DNA of 64,000 nt from Curvularia sp. ZM96 (GCA_022457065.1 JAJGBQ010000001.1:7440001-7504000), one strand, 5' to 3'; positions 11,801 through 21,948 are shown, counted from the stretch's first letter. Made by a program: numbers and translations. The notes: generated by a model from the letters alone, not told the origin.

Positions 11801-12270
11801 GAGAAGAACTCAACGCTCGATGGCGCGAGTAGCTCTTGCAGCGTCCAGCCTCGTGTAAACCACCGGCTGCATAGAAAAGCTTGCTGCCACGATATGCGGG
11901 AAGTTTCGGCGTTAGTGACCTCATCCGGCAATAGGACGTCTGTCAGATATACGTAGCACTTAGCTGCGCGCTGGTACCAGCGAAACATAGAGTTAATTGC
12001 TGTGCTCAGCTCATCGCTCTTAGACTTATCGATACAGCAGGTGTCAACCCAGAAATACTCGAGGCCGTCTGCTGCAGCTCGCTCGCCGCAGAAGCGGATC
12101 TTAGCAAAGCCGCGCTTTTCTGCGCCTGCTGCCGCCAATAGCTCGTCATATGTAACTTCTTGGCCGTCTGTCCAGGTGTGCGAAAGGATGGCGTACGGAG
12201 GAGCAAAGTCGTCGCTAAAAGACGTTAGCTCGAAGCCATCGTCTGCTGAGAGACGCTTTAGAAGGCGCAT
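8890..12270 (-). CDS. HET-NB-ARC-TPR NOD-like receptor (STAND family)
   Basis: Two exons, 12270-11493 and 11423-8890. The 69-base intron has a GTGTGT donor and GTAG acceptor and restores one frame of 1103 residues. Residues 1-240 are a HET domain with its three blocks: YAILSHTW, WVDTCCIDK and RGWTLQELLAP. An NB-ARC NTPase follows, with Walker A GLGGCGKS at about 299-306, Walker B LMVVDNADD, the TTRS sensor and GLPLA. From about 682 to 1060 lie some nine kinesin-light-chain-type TPRs of 42-44 residues, several nearly identical. Known HET domains trigger cell death in heterokaryon incompatibility, and NB-ARC/TPR modules act as switch and sensor. I infer a non-self-recognition or immune-like receptor. 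All motifs look intact despite the decayed transposon surroundings. The ligand is unknown. Confidence 0.92.
9022..10158 (-). repeat. Tandem coding repeat: about nine TPR units of 126-132 bases
   Basis: The C-terminal third of the NLR is a direct tandem array at DNA level. The core of each unit encodes a variant of GKYxEAExxNRQTLA then LGPEHPxTLTSMxNLAxVL. Units 2 to 8 are highly similar, and two carry a two-residue insertion. Unit 1 and the last unit are more diverged. Such arrays in fungal NLRs are known to vary in copy number through recombination and repair. Confidence 0.88.
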
Positions 12271-12618
12271 TGTGTTCCAGTATGCTCTGTCTAGAATGCT
12301 CAGCAGGCTGCGTGTAAATAGTTCAGCTGTGCCTCATGCGTGCATGGCGCAGCAAATCTGGCCAATGGACTTGTTGCATGGCCATTTTAAGGAGCTGATC
12401 CTAGATAAGCAAAGCGCGCATTTCAGTACAATACGATACATGGATATCTGAGCAGGCTGGCGAGATTTGTCCTCCAGATTTTGAGATTTGTACTCCCTTT
12501 GAGATTTGTTCCCCGCGCTAGTGATAGTGAAAGTTACTTTTTCACTTTAGTAGCACATAATGTATGGGCGAGACAACATCGCGACGCCACGCGTCTTTGC
12601 AATACAGAAGGTCAAGGG
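12271..12618. promoter_or_regulatory. Upstream region of the NLR gene with three direct GAGATTTGT repeats
   Basis: About 350 bases upstream of the NLR start. GAGATTTGT occurs exactly three times, at 12462-12470, 12483-12491 and 12501-12509, with spacers of 12 and 9 bases. A short inverted repeat (AGTGAAA/TTTCACT) follows near 12526-12546. These could be protein-binding sites or debris of a small repeat; the sequence alone does not decide. No TATA box is obvious. Confidence 0.35.
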
Positions 12619-12803
12619 TACGTTTCGTGCCCCCGTCTACGAGTTGGAGCTTATGTCGATTAATACTTAGTCCTATTCTAGTGAGCTTAGTAGTGACAAT
12701 CGAGAGGTTTTACTACTTAGAGAGATTTTACTGATATCGATAGCCAATCATCGTCTGCTCCGAGATACCCTACCAGCGTATCGTAATGGGGGCACGAAAT
12801 TTA
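12619..12803. mobile_element. MITE-like element with terminal inverted repeats and TA duplication
   Basis: A 181-base segment, 12621-12801, starts CGTTTCGTGCCCCC and ends with the reverse complement of AATTTCGTGCCCCC. Twelve bases (TTTCGTGCCCCC) match perfectly, and the similarity continues imperfectly (GTCTACGA versus ATTACGA). It is flanked by TA on both sides (12619-12620 and 12802-12803), the target duplication expected of Tc1/mariner or pogo insertions. It has no coding capacity and is AT-rich inside. It could be a non-autonomous derivative of a pogo family. Confidence 0.55.
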
Positions 12804-12892
12804 GATTGACGATCCTTAAAGTGTAGTTATAGGTGCTGACTCTTTTCTCTTATTTACAATAGCATGGATGATACCGTGCCTTCTCTAGATCT

Positions 12893-13100
12893 ACTATACG
12901 GCTGTAAGAGTGTGACGTTGCGACAATGTCGAGACGTCGACTCGACAGAGGATCGCTGGCGCGCAGGGTCTGGGGTACCTTGGGATAGATCCCCAACGCC
13001 TCTGGCGAAGACCCTTCGCTACCACAGCGCTGCGAGAGCGTTAAAAAGGCGATCCTATAGTACTCCTCTGCTCGCTCAAGTATAAAGATGAACAAGCTCT
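12893..13100 (+). repeat. Inverted repeat copy B: second decayed transposase fragment
   Basis: Diverged copy of the reverse complement of 8690-8880, lying on the other side of the NLR gene. The transposase-strand frame shows several stops, again TAG or TAA. The opposite strand happens to be open for 81 codons (13095-12850), but that frame is broken by stops in copy A. I therefore regard it as an accidental ORF and not a gene. Confidence 0.75.
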
Positions 13101-14943
13101 CAACATAAACAGGAGTTCCTGTATGGGGCGTGGTGTCTGCAGAGGCCTGCTCGGTTCTACTGGTATCGTCTATTCAAGTCCGCCTTGTCCATGAGATCAT
13201 GAAAATGAGCATTTCAACCAACATTTTCGGTTACATAGACGGCACAAAAAAGTAATACGCTCAAATTTACTAGCCGTATGAGAAGCAAAGCAATCCCAAG
13301 TCATTCTGCTGATGCGTGATATTTTCTACCACTCTTCCCAAACTAGACAAACACACATTGTCTCCCGGCAAACCTTTGACAACGGACGGTGTCAGATGCA
13401 GATTACAAAAAGCTTACTCAAAACATATCATGATGGGTTTGATGGCTCTTCTAACTGGAATTAAAAAGATGTACTTCCTCTCGTGTTGATGAGCCAATTA
13501 GGGAAGATTTCACGTAGCGTCAGCTGAACATTGAGTCAATAGTCACTCGCTACATAAACGATTACCTTACTAAAGCTTAAGCAGAGCATTGCAATAAATA
13601 TGGAGCTTAAGAATTATGTCCGACAGGAAATCGCGCTCGACATAGACGCTATCAGAAAGCAAAGACAGCAGATCAACCATCACGCTCACTGTGTACATTC
13701 GTGCTACTGCCTCGCATGCCGACAGATTCACTAGTGTAAGCAGTTAGGTATATAAGAAGAACTGTGTATTATCATGTGTATCATGATAGGAGCAAGTTTA
13801 AATACAGCGTTATTAGCAACCATGTGACTATACATAGTACTTCTGGGCTTACAACTAGCCTTACTCCTACGCTGCTTTGATTCTACCAGCATCATCGAAA
13901 AGAGCGAAATGTGTTCATTACAGCGATAAATAACCATTATTCTCTCATCGGCCCACGAGAAAAGCGATAATTGTCGCTTCAGTTCCAGGACCCAAAGAGA
14001 AAACATGAGACCAGGAGGGGAAGTAGCTAGACGCCATCAAGACCTTGGCCGCATGAAAATTACGAGCAGAGCTAGGGTGAAGTAAGGAGACGGTATTAAG
14101 GGCAATGCCCAAGAGCAGGGTTGGGTCGTGTGAGTGCAAGCCCTGCACTCCGCAGGTAATTCTCATGTACCCTGCAAACGTCACTTGCAATTGATATAGT
14201 AGCCAATCACATTGGACATGTGTCTCTTATAGTGGATCATAAAAGCGGAAACAGAAGTGAGGGGAAATCCCATTCCAATTCCCTGGTTTCTCCGCGTTCC
14301 CTTTGCGGGGAGGTCCTGCGTGAACCATGGGGTCGCGCCTTGGTACCTACTATTTTGGCAAAGAGCATCGTTTCGGTTCCGTCATGTACTTGAAATGATG
14401 AGATGTTAGTGCTTCTCCATGGGGTTCTAAATCAGAAATGGTGTCTTCAAAAGAGCGAGATGAATTATACCAACAGTGAAGGCATCATGGGTGTTGGAGC
14501 TGTGCCTTCCATTGTACTTCCAAGCAAATTTTTACGTTTTTATCTATTCAAGTATTCCATTGGGAAAGCGGTACAATAGAAGAGAAACAACAGATTGTGA
14601 TAATGTGATCTTCAGTTGTGGTGTGGGGCAGGCCCAATTGAACCATGGTTGAGTGCGGGCCGTCGCGCGTTCACTCCATAGTAGTGGAGCGTATTCAAGA
14701 CGGCCAAATTCCAACTCGGTTCGGCTTAGTGAATCAATTACAGCACGCTGCCCGATTCAAAGCATAAGAACCCCCATGTCCAGCACTTGGTGTCCTTTCT
14801 TCTTTAAGAACCTTGTGGTATGACAACTGAGCATACAACTGCTTTCAACCAGTTCAAACTCATTCAAAAGCCAGCCTTCCTTCGAAATTGACCCATCAAC
14901 ATACCTTGCATGCCTGTGAGTGTTTTTAAACACTATACACACC
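13101..14943. other. gene-free accessory stretch, 1.8 kb
   Basis: AT-rich, with no recognisable gene. A 44-codon ORF at 13600-13734 (+) encodes a basic helix and a Cys/His-rich end (HCVHSCYCLAC), but nothing supports its expression. 14270-14760 may contain the promoter of the downstream MFS gene. Nothing else stands out. Confidence 0.5.
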
Positions 14944-16710
14944 ATGACCCTGCAAGTTAGGAATGATAGCGACGCAAGGTCGAGCGGCTCAAGCGGCCGC
15001 AAGAAGCCAACCGACAACATCGAAATGATTGCTACACGGAGTGCTGGAACTGATGGCAGCGGCCATTTCAGACTCACCGAGATGAACTGTGTCGAGAAGA
15101 CAGGATACATGTTCTCCGCGAAGAAAAAGTGGCAGATCCTGACTGTTGTAGCCTTGTGCCAGACCAGCATGAGTAAGTAAACTCACTCCACCCCAACATG
15201 TTGGAGCTCCGTGAAATTAACACATCTTAGATTACAATGCTGCGGTTTACTCCAATGCCATCGGGCGTCTCAATGCCCACTACAATCTCGGCACTAATCA
15301 CTTCACCAATGCTAGAGCCGGAATGGCTTGGTTCCTGATCCTGTACGGCTTTGGATGCGAGTTATGGGGTAAGTTTACTTTTTCAAGTCTAGGTCAGCAT
15401 CGCTAATAACCCTACAGCCCCATGGTCTGAAGAGTTTGGTCGCTGGCCGATCATGCAAGTGTCACTGTTCACCGTCAACGTCTGGCAAATACTTGCGGGT
15501 GCCAGCACTTCCTGGCACCAAGTACTCATTGCACGCCTCCTCGGTGGTCTCTGTTCTGCGGGCGGCTCCGTGACCCTCGGCATGGTTGCGGACATGTTTG
15601 AACCCGAAGACCAGCAGATGCCCATTCTGTGGGTCAGTCTGTGGAGTTGTTTGGGCTCGGGTACGTAGAGTTACCACCTTGCGGTCAAGTTTGACTTGCT
15701 AACACCTGCTAGTCATCGGCGGAATCTGTGGTGGTCCAATTGAAGAATTCCTTGGCTGGCGCTGGAACTTCTGGATCCAGCTCATACTCGGTGCTACTGT
15801 CCAAGCTATCCACGCATTCTACGTCCCAGAAACGAGATCAACGATTCTGCTTAACAAAGAGGCAAAGAGACGACGCAAGATCAACCCAGATGACCACGTT
15901 GTTGGACCTACTGAGAACCAGAAGCTCGATTGGAAGAAGGTAGCAGGCATCATGGGCCGTCCCTACAAGATGCTCGTTTGCGAACCGATTGTTGGGTTTT
16001 TGTCGCTGCTGAGCGGGTTCAGCGATGCGCTAATCTTCAGCTTCCTCGAGTCTTATGGATACGTGTTTGGCGAGACTGGATGGGGCTTTACACCCAGCCA
16101 GCTTGGACTTGCGCTGTTCGCTCTGTTCATCGGCTACTGGCTGGCAGGAGTGATATACTTTCCTATAATTAGACGCCACAATCAGCTGCGTCAAAGAGGT
16201 ACGGAACTGAGTCCTGAGAGTCGGCTTTCAGCTCTTCGCTGGATCGTCTTGCTACTACCCATCGGTTTGTTCGGATCAGCCTTTGTCGTCACAGGGCCGC
16301 CGCTTCCATGGATTGCTCCACTCATCTTCGCAGTACTCATAGGTTGTGCCAACCTTGCAATCTACTTCGCCACGATTGACTACATGGTGGCGGCCTATGG
16401 AGGAGAGTATTCTGCCTCGGCCACTGGCGGTAATGGTTTCGCTAGAGACGTCCTCGCTGGAATCTGTTCCTTCTATACCGGCCCAATGTACAAGAAACTT
16501 GGCGTCTCCAAGTCAACTTGGGTACTTTTTGGGGTGTCCGCAGGCGTTTGCATCCCAGTCTTCTGGATTTACAAATGGGGACCTCGAATTCGAGCTCGAA
16601 GCAAGTATGCCGAACTGATCCAGGGTGAGCGAGAGAAGAATGCAGCAGCTAAACAGGCTATGCAAGCCAGACGGGAAGCTCTGCTACAGCTCAACCAGGC
16701 ACAGGCATAA
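14944..16710 (+). CDS. MFS multidrug-type transporter (DHA1-like)
   Basis: Four exons, 14944-15172, 15231-15368, 15418-15660 and 15713-16710, all phase 1. Donors are GTAAGT, GTAAGT and GTACGT, acceptors TTAG, ACAG and CTAG. The product is 535 residues. A polar cytoplasmic N-terminus of about 65 residues precedes about twelve hydrophobic segments. The first loop contains NAIGRLNAHYN, and a WGFTPSQLGLALF segment in the second half resembles drug:H+ antiporter-1 family members. The loop between the two six-helix halves is basic (KEAKRRRK). It is expected to export small toxic compounds or metabolites at the plasma membrane in exchange for protons; the substrate is unknown. It is the first gene after the accessory block. 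Confidence 0.88.
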
Positions 16711-17283
16711 AAGAGGAGAGCCAGTGTTATGAGCCACGATTTATCAGGTAACCAGGTGTTGCCAACTGACTTTGTAACATGAGGGACGCGTCTCAGATGT
16801 TTCTGCCATACAGGAGTGATTGTAGATATGACGGTATACCATCAAGGGTGTTTGGTCAACGGACAGTGATATTGATGTCTCAGACAGCTCGAGTCCTTTG
16901 GTATATTAGGACTCGGCTGCTTACCTAGCGAATGCGCAGCACATGTATAGATGCGACAAGGACAATGAGTAGCCTTTCATAGAAACCGTTTGAAAATGAA
17001 GACCATTTTGAACAAAAAGTTGATAAGTTGTCAAAAATTTAGCGTTGCTGTAGCAGATTGCCCATGCACGAAGGTGAGGGAGGCGCCGCGTTAGCGCCTC
17101 ACATGACAGCGCGTCAGCACTTGACGACCCGCGCATGCGTCTACACACCTCAACCGAGCCTGTTCCCACAGCATACTAACCAGCGAGAACGAGCGCGGGC
17201 CTACCATGAAACCCATAACGCGCTGCACACCAAACGAATTATCGCTCGATCGCCAATAAGTCGCTTCACCGCAGCTTGCAATT
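16711..17283. other. intergenic region, 573 bases
   Basis: 3' flank of the transporter and promoter of the nibrin gene. Both strands have short ORFs at 16921-17414, none recognisable. No gene is supported. Confidence 0.6.
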
Positions 17284-19692
17284 ATGTGGTTCCTGGAACA
17301 CGAGACCCTCTTTGGAGGGAAGCGCGTATGGCTGCGCCCAGGCTCGCAGCAGCTCTTCGGTCGGACTCGGTCGGTGGACAAAGACGGTCCACAGGGAAGG
17401 AACTGGAAGATTGACAACAAGGCTGTATCGAGGAAGCATGTCATGCTCAAGGTCTATGAGGTGGCACCAGAAGACGGGACCAAGCTTCACAACCGGTCGC
17501 AGATTGAGGTGACTGATCTCAGCTGCCGACAAGGAACTACAATCGATGAGAAAACCACACTGAAGAGCCAGAAGGCGGAGGATGGGACAATGACATACAG
17601 CAGTGAAATACTGAAGGGGACAGAGCACACAATTCGGCTAGCTCAAGGTTATGCGCCGTTCAAGATCGTCTGGCGTCCGGCTGTGTTTACCTATGCATCT
17701 AAGGAGTCAAAGGATGGCAAAGTGCGTAGCGCGCAACTGCACTCTCTCGATATCAAGACTACGACCGAGTTCATGTTTGACAAGACAACGCATGTCGTAT
17801 CTACAAAGCGGAATCTGCCCAAAGTTCTCTCGGGTCTGACGGCTGGCAAGCACATAGTGACTGCGGAATTTCTTGAAGCACTTCTCCGTGTTGCGGCAAC
17901 ATCGGTCGATGAAGAACAGAATTACATCCCCTCCCAGTTGGAGGAGGACTTTGACACCTATTGGCCGGCTGAGAAGGACTACATACCAGCAGCGGGCGCG
18001 GAACCAGTCGCTCGCCCGCAGGAGATGCTACTGCCTGATGTATCAAGATCAGAGGTATTCTCGGGATTGACGTTTGTCTTCTTGAATGAAGGTCAATACA
18101 GTAGCTTGCTCGAGCCCATCACTGGCGGAGGTGGCAAGGCATTGCTATACAATGTTCGACCAGGCGAAACGACAGTAGATGAATATGTCGATTACGTCCA
18201 CAGCGTTGCGGGCAAGAAACGCCGTGGAAAAAGTGGCGAGAAGCTTCCAGTTATAACAGTCCGATTGCCAGCCTACCCTGACGCGATGGAAGAATGGGCC
18301 GCTCGCTTTGTTACAGGAACAGATCAAGCGCTCGGTCAACGTTCCATCTTACAGAACGAGTTCCTCGATGTAATTATCACAAAAGATCGAACTCAACTTC
18401 AACTCCCCCCTACAGAAGTAATCGAAGTGCCGTCAAGCGCGCCTGAACCTGAACCTGAACCAGCCGTAACTCGACGTTCTACACGCGCTCGGACTCCAAT
18501 GTCTAGATCTGGAACCCCTTCGCAGGCGCCAGAAGAGAGTGCAGCTCTGGCAGAAGAGCCGGTAAAGGTGAACACACGAAAGCGCATACATCGACCTAAG
18601 GTCAGCCGCTTCACCGGTTTTGATGACGACGAACCAATTCCGAAGAAGAAACTTAAAGTTGAAAATCCTCCAGCAGAAGATGTGCAGCAGGTTCCTGCCT
18701 CAGCGCTATCCACGGCATCCTCACAGACACGCGTTGACGCCAGCGTACCGAATGAAGTTGCACCGCAGTCACATGTTCAGGACAGTATTGAAAAAGAAGA
18801 GCAGATGGACACGTTATTTCCAACAGCTGCAAAAATGAGAAAACAGAGAGCAGCTACTCGGGCCCCATCAGTGCCCGTCGAGCCCGAAGCCAGCGGGCCT
18901 GTACAGAAGTCAAGGACCCAAGCAGACACATTAGCACGACTGAAAGCTAAGGCCAAAGATGAGAAAGAGATCAATATTCGCGAACACACACGTCAGCGAA
19001 TAAAGGAAGAAGAAGACCGACGCAAGGCAGATGAAGAGAACCTTCGAGAGGCGCTCCAGGGTATCGATATTTCTGAGCTGAAAAACTTGGCGAAAGTCGA
19101 GGAAATGGAGGTCTTGCCACGACAGAACCGGGGTACTGTGCGCAGTCAGAACAGAGGGGAAGGTGAGCGTTGGAATCCGGAATGGAACGGCCGTAAGAAC
19201 TTCAAGAAATTCCGTCGTCGCGGTACCGAGCAAGGTGTACAAGCCCATAAGGTGATGGTCACGCTTGAGGAGGCGGCACCAAAGAAAGGATTTGGCATCG
19301 GTGATGCTTTCTTCCTCGAAGACGTGGAGCCATCGTCGCACTCGCACAATAGCCGTCGTGGGACCCAAGCAGACGACGATGGATCTGAACCAGAGGTCGG
19401 CGGTTTCTCTCGGCGGAGGGATGTTTCGCGATCTCAAAGCCAGCAAGTGGTCATCAATGTGGAAGACAGTGAGCCCGATGATGAGGAAATACCTGGCGAG
19501 CGAACACAGAGAAGTAGCGGAAGGACGCAAAGAGTTGCAGAAACGCAGCTTGAAAGTCCGCAGACGCAGAGGAGCAAAAAGAGAGGATATGGAGCCGCGA
19601 GTGGGCCACCTGCCAAGAAAGGAAGGTTTGGTAGGAAGGACGATGACAGTGATGATGAAGAGACTGGTTTCAGGTTCAAGCGGAGGGGATAA
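17284..19692 (+). CDS. nbs1: Nibrin, NBS1/Xrs2 subunit of the MRN DNA-repair complex
   Basis: A single-exon frame of 802 residues. Residues 1-105 form an FHA domain (LFGRTR, then RKH phosphopeptide-binding motif). Tandem BRCT-like folds follow to about residue 360. The middle is low in complexity, acidic and Ser/Pro-rich. At about 637-645 lies RKNFKKFRRR, which matches the conserved Mre11-binding NFKKF motif. The last residues (DDSDDEETGFRFKRRG) fit the acidic-FxF-basic Tel1/ATM-binding tail. Together these are diagnostic of Nbs1 (ScaA in Aspergillus). The protein bridges Mre11-Rad50 to phosphorylated partners and recruits the Tel1 kinase to double-strand breaks. Confidence 0.92.
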   Translation: MWFLEHETLFGGKRVWLRPGSQQLFGRTRSVDKDGPQGRNWKIDNKAVSRKHVMLKVYEVAPEDGTKLHNRSQIEVTDLSCRQGTTIDEKTTLKSQKAEDGTMTYSSEILKGTEHTIRLAQGYAPFKIVWRPAVFTYASKESKDGKVRSAQLHSLDIKTTTEFMFDKTTHVVSTKRNLPKVLSGLTAGKHIVTAEFLEALLRVAATSVDEEQNYIPSQLEEDFDTYWPAEKDYIPAAGAEPVARPQEMLLPDVSRSEVFSGLTFVFLNEGQYSSLLEPITGGGGKALLYNVRPGETTVDEYVDYVHSVAGKKRRGKSGEKLPVITVRLPAYPDAMEEWAARFVTGTDQALGQRSILQNEFLDVIITKDRTQLQLPPTEVIEVPSSAPEPEPEPAVTRRSTRARTPMSRSGTPSQAPEESAALAEEPVKVNTRKRIHRPKVSRFTGFDDDEPIPKKKLKVENPPAEDVQQVPASALSTASSQTRVDASVPNEVAPQSHVQDSIEKEEQMDTLFPTAAKMRKQRAATRAPSVPVEPEASGPVQKSRTQADTLARLKAKAKDEKEINIREHTRQRIKEEEDRRKADEENLREALQGIDISELKNLAKVEEMEVLPRQNRGTVRSQNRGEGERWNPEWNGRKNFKKFRRRGTEQGVQAHKVMVTLEEAAPKKGFGIGDAFFLEDVEPSSHSHNSRRGTQADDDGSEPEVGGFSRRRDVSRSQSQQVVINVEDSEPDDEEIPGERTQRSSGRTQRVAETQLESPQTQRSKKRGYGAASGPPAKKGRFGRKDDDSDDEETGFRFKRRG

Positions 19693-20156
19693 GGTTTCTT
19701 TGCGAGGTCAGGGAACATGGCTAGATTATGGAGCATTCAGTCTCGTTTCATCTGCAGAGCATGATACCCAAACATATCGTTACGGAAGCGCATAATCACA
19801 ATCATCATATGTGAGGTTGAGCAACGTCCTTGCGTGATGTCAAAAGCGTAAATTCGTGCCGTCTACATAGCTAAACGATGAGACAAATACCACAACGCCT
19901 CCACCAACGGAGCGAAACGAGAAACGTGAAGCCGCATGGCACATACTCTCGCCCCGTATTGTGTCTTGGACAATGCATAGGTCGTACCTCCAGACTAGTT
20001 ACATCCGCGTCTCCGCGATCTACAGCAGTCCTTGTCTCTTCTTTTTTTTCTCCACCAGTCTGCCTCTCGCATGTCTACGCAAGGGCTGTCCTCTCTCTGT
20101 TCGTCGACTGTCATAGGAGCGCCTGAAAGCCCTCTCGCTTCATTTTTTCGAATGAT
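19693..20156. other. convergent 3' intergenic region, 464 bases
   Basis: Between the nibrin gene and the DUF1748 gene on the opposite strand. A T-rich run sits near 20041-20052. It presumably holds two 3' UTRs. No gene is supported. Confidence 0.6.
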
Positions 20157-20649
20157 TTATCGCTTGCGCTCAAAGTAGGAGCTTGAGCCGAACAAGGCGA
20201 CGCTCTGGTCCATGACGGTCTCGCCGACCCAGAGGTAGTTTTCAAACCACTTCAGGGCGCTGGGGTTTTCGCTGAAAGAATCTGGCTTCAGACTGGGTCT
20301 GGGGTTTAGCTTTAGCTCCAGACTTTTTGCAATGTTCGGGGTCGCGAAATCATGTAGAAAGATTTGTGGTGATGGTGGCGAAGGGAGGGGAGGATCGTTT
20401 GGCGCTTAGAATGAAGGCGGGACGGGGAGAACATACGTGAGGCCAGTTGAGCGTCGGACGCCAGCGAGGAAAGCGGAGACTGCGGTGTGGTCAGTTAGGG
20501 TGCTTGGACAAAGCGCGCTCTTCATGTACGTACATAGTACCGCATCGAAGGCGTAGTGAGCGACTTTGCCGAGCTGGGAAGTGTGTAAGCTATGGAGCAT
20601 GCGACTTGGCGGCCCGACATGCGCAGGCCGGTGGGCTACGTACAACCAT
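20157..20649 (-). CDS. DUF1748 small mitochondrial-type protein, four exons
   Basis: A gene broken into short exons: 20649-20644 (ATG GTT only), 20573-20534, 20479-20437 and 20322-20157. The introns have donors GTACGT, GTACGT and GTATGT and acceptors CCAG, GCAG and AAAG. Spliced, they give 84 residues in one frame. The N-terminus reads LGKVAHYAFDAV and then SAFLAGVRRSTGLT, followed by NYLWVGETVMDQSVALFGSS and YFERKR. This pattern is the signature of the fungal DUF1748 family, small proteins with one or two membrane-associated helices (found in the mitochondrion in yeast). Function is unknown. The last acceptor has a poor pyrimidine tract, so that junction is the least certain. Confidence 0.82.
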
Positions 20650-21948
20650 GTTGGGCAGGTTGTGGAGGTTATGGGGCGAGGCGGAGGTGTATATGGGGGG
20701 TGCAGCGGCTAGGGTGTGTTGTCGTGGGTGGTGGTGGTTGTTGAGTGGTGGAAGGGTGCGGTGTAGAGTAGTAGAGAGACGTGTGGCTGATGGCCGGGTT
20801 AGTCACTCCCTGCATGTGATTGAGGGCCGGCACGCGCAACTTCAGGGTTCCCTCGTCGACGAGTGATCTAGATTACGAGGAGCTATTGGGGCCATCTGCC
20901 TCTTTGCCCACTTTACTGCGGCCCTCTCTCATGTGGCTGGAGAAAACCACTATCCGCCCTGACCTGACCTGCAGCACATCACTCGCACAACCTCGGGACA
21001 CACGGCGACGGCCGCCATGTATCCACTACTATGGAACTCTGGCATACCCAGCCTCGACGGCAGCCGGGCAGCACTGAACCTCGGGCACCACGGCCATGCG
21101 GAGCTATGCGGGTGATCTAGGAGCGGACCATGGTACGGGCAGGTGATATATAAGTAGGCCATCCTTGACCGGTCGAAGCCTCCTCAGGGCTCTCTTCCCA
21201 TGGCCTGACCCCATGAAACGACCAAGACACGACCCATCTCGCGCGGGTAGAACCACTGAAGAAAAAAAACATGACACGCCAGCATCCGGCCGCGCACCGA
21301 TACAAGCACCCAAGAAGCCACTAGCTAGATGCGACAACGGGGAGAGCGGGCGGTGATGCCGCGATTTCCAATTTGTATGAGCAGCAGCTTGCAGACGAGG
21401 GCTTATCAGTCTGGGTGGGATGCTTCAGTGCAATGACGGTGCAACGTGGGTGGTTTCGCCCAGGGCAATGGGCGGAGAGCTCGCGACCACGGGTGAGGGT
21501 CACAGCGGCCGTCAGCAGGCCCGACGACGCAGACTAGGCATTGTTATTAAACCCACATTTTTTTCCTACCAAGCCTAGATCTCCATCGCAATTCGTTTCC
21601 AATTGTTATATCCAAACGTGCCGCCGCTCAGGGCCGCAGCCCCACGTACTAAGCAGAGCATCACTAGCGCCGGTCGGATGCCCCTCCAAACGCGCGCTCA
21701 ACAGCCAACAAAACTTCTAGCCTGTCGCCGCAAGAGATAAACCCCATCGAGCGCCATTCTTCCAGAGCCAGTTCTCTCCACCTCTTCCTTCTTCTACTTT
21801 GCTCTGCAGCCACCGCCGTATTGCCCGGAGCATCTGTACATACTGCTCCTACCGGCCCCGCACTCCGCTACAGCGATATAACCTCGCCTCACAATCTTGC
21901 CTCTCCCTCCTTCTCTCCCACTCCTCTAGACACTACTAGACGTAGACA
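20650..21948. promoter_or_regulatory. Divergent promoter region of DUF1748 and pyruvate kinase genes
   Basis: 1.3 kb with no recognised gene. A TATATAAG box lies at about 21147-21154 but is 800 bases from the pyruvate kinase start. The last 180 bases before the pyruvate kinase ATG (about 21770-21945) are strongly pyrimidine-rich, a usual feature of highly expressed fungal glycolytic genes. Confidence 0.5.

Noticed and set aside
12850..13095. 81-codon minus-strand ORF in repeat copy B
   Set aside because: It lies within a decayed transposase fragment, opposite to the frame that contains the recognisable motif in the related copy, and its counterpart in copy A is broken by stops.
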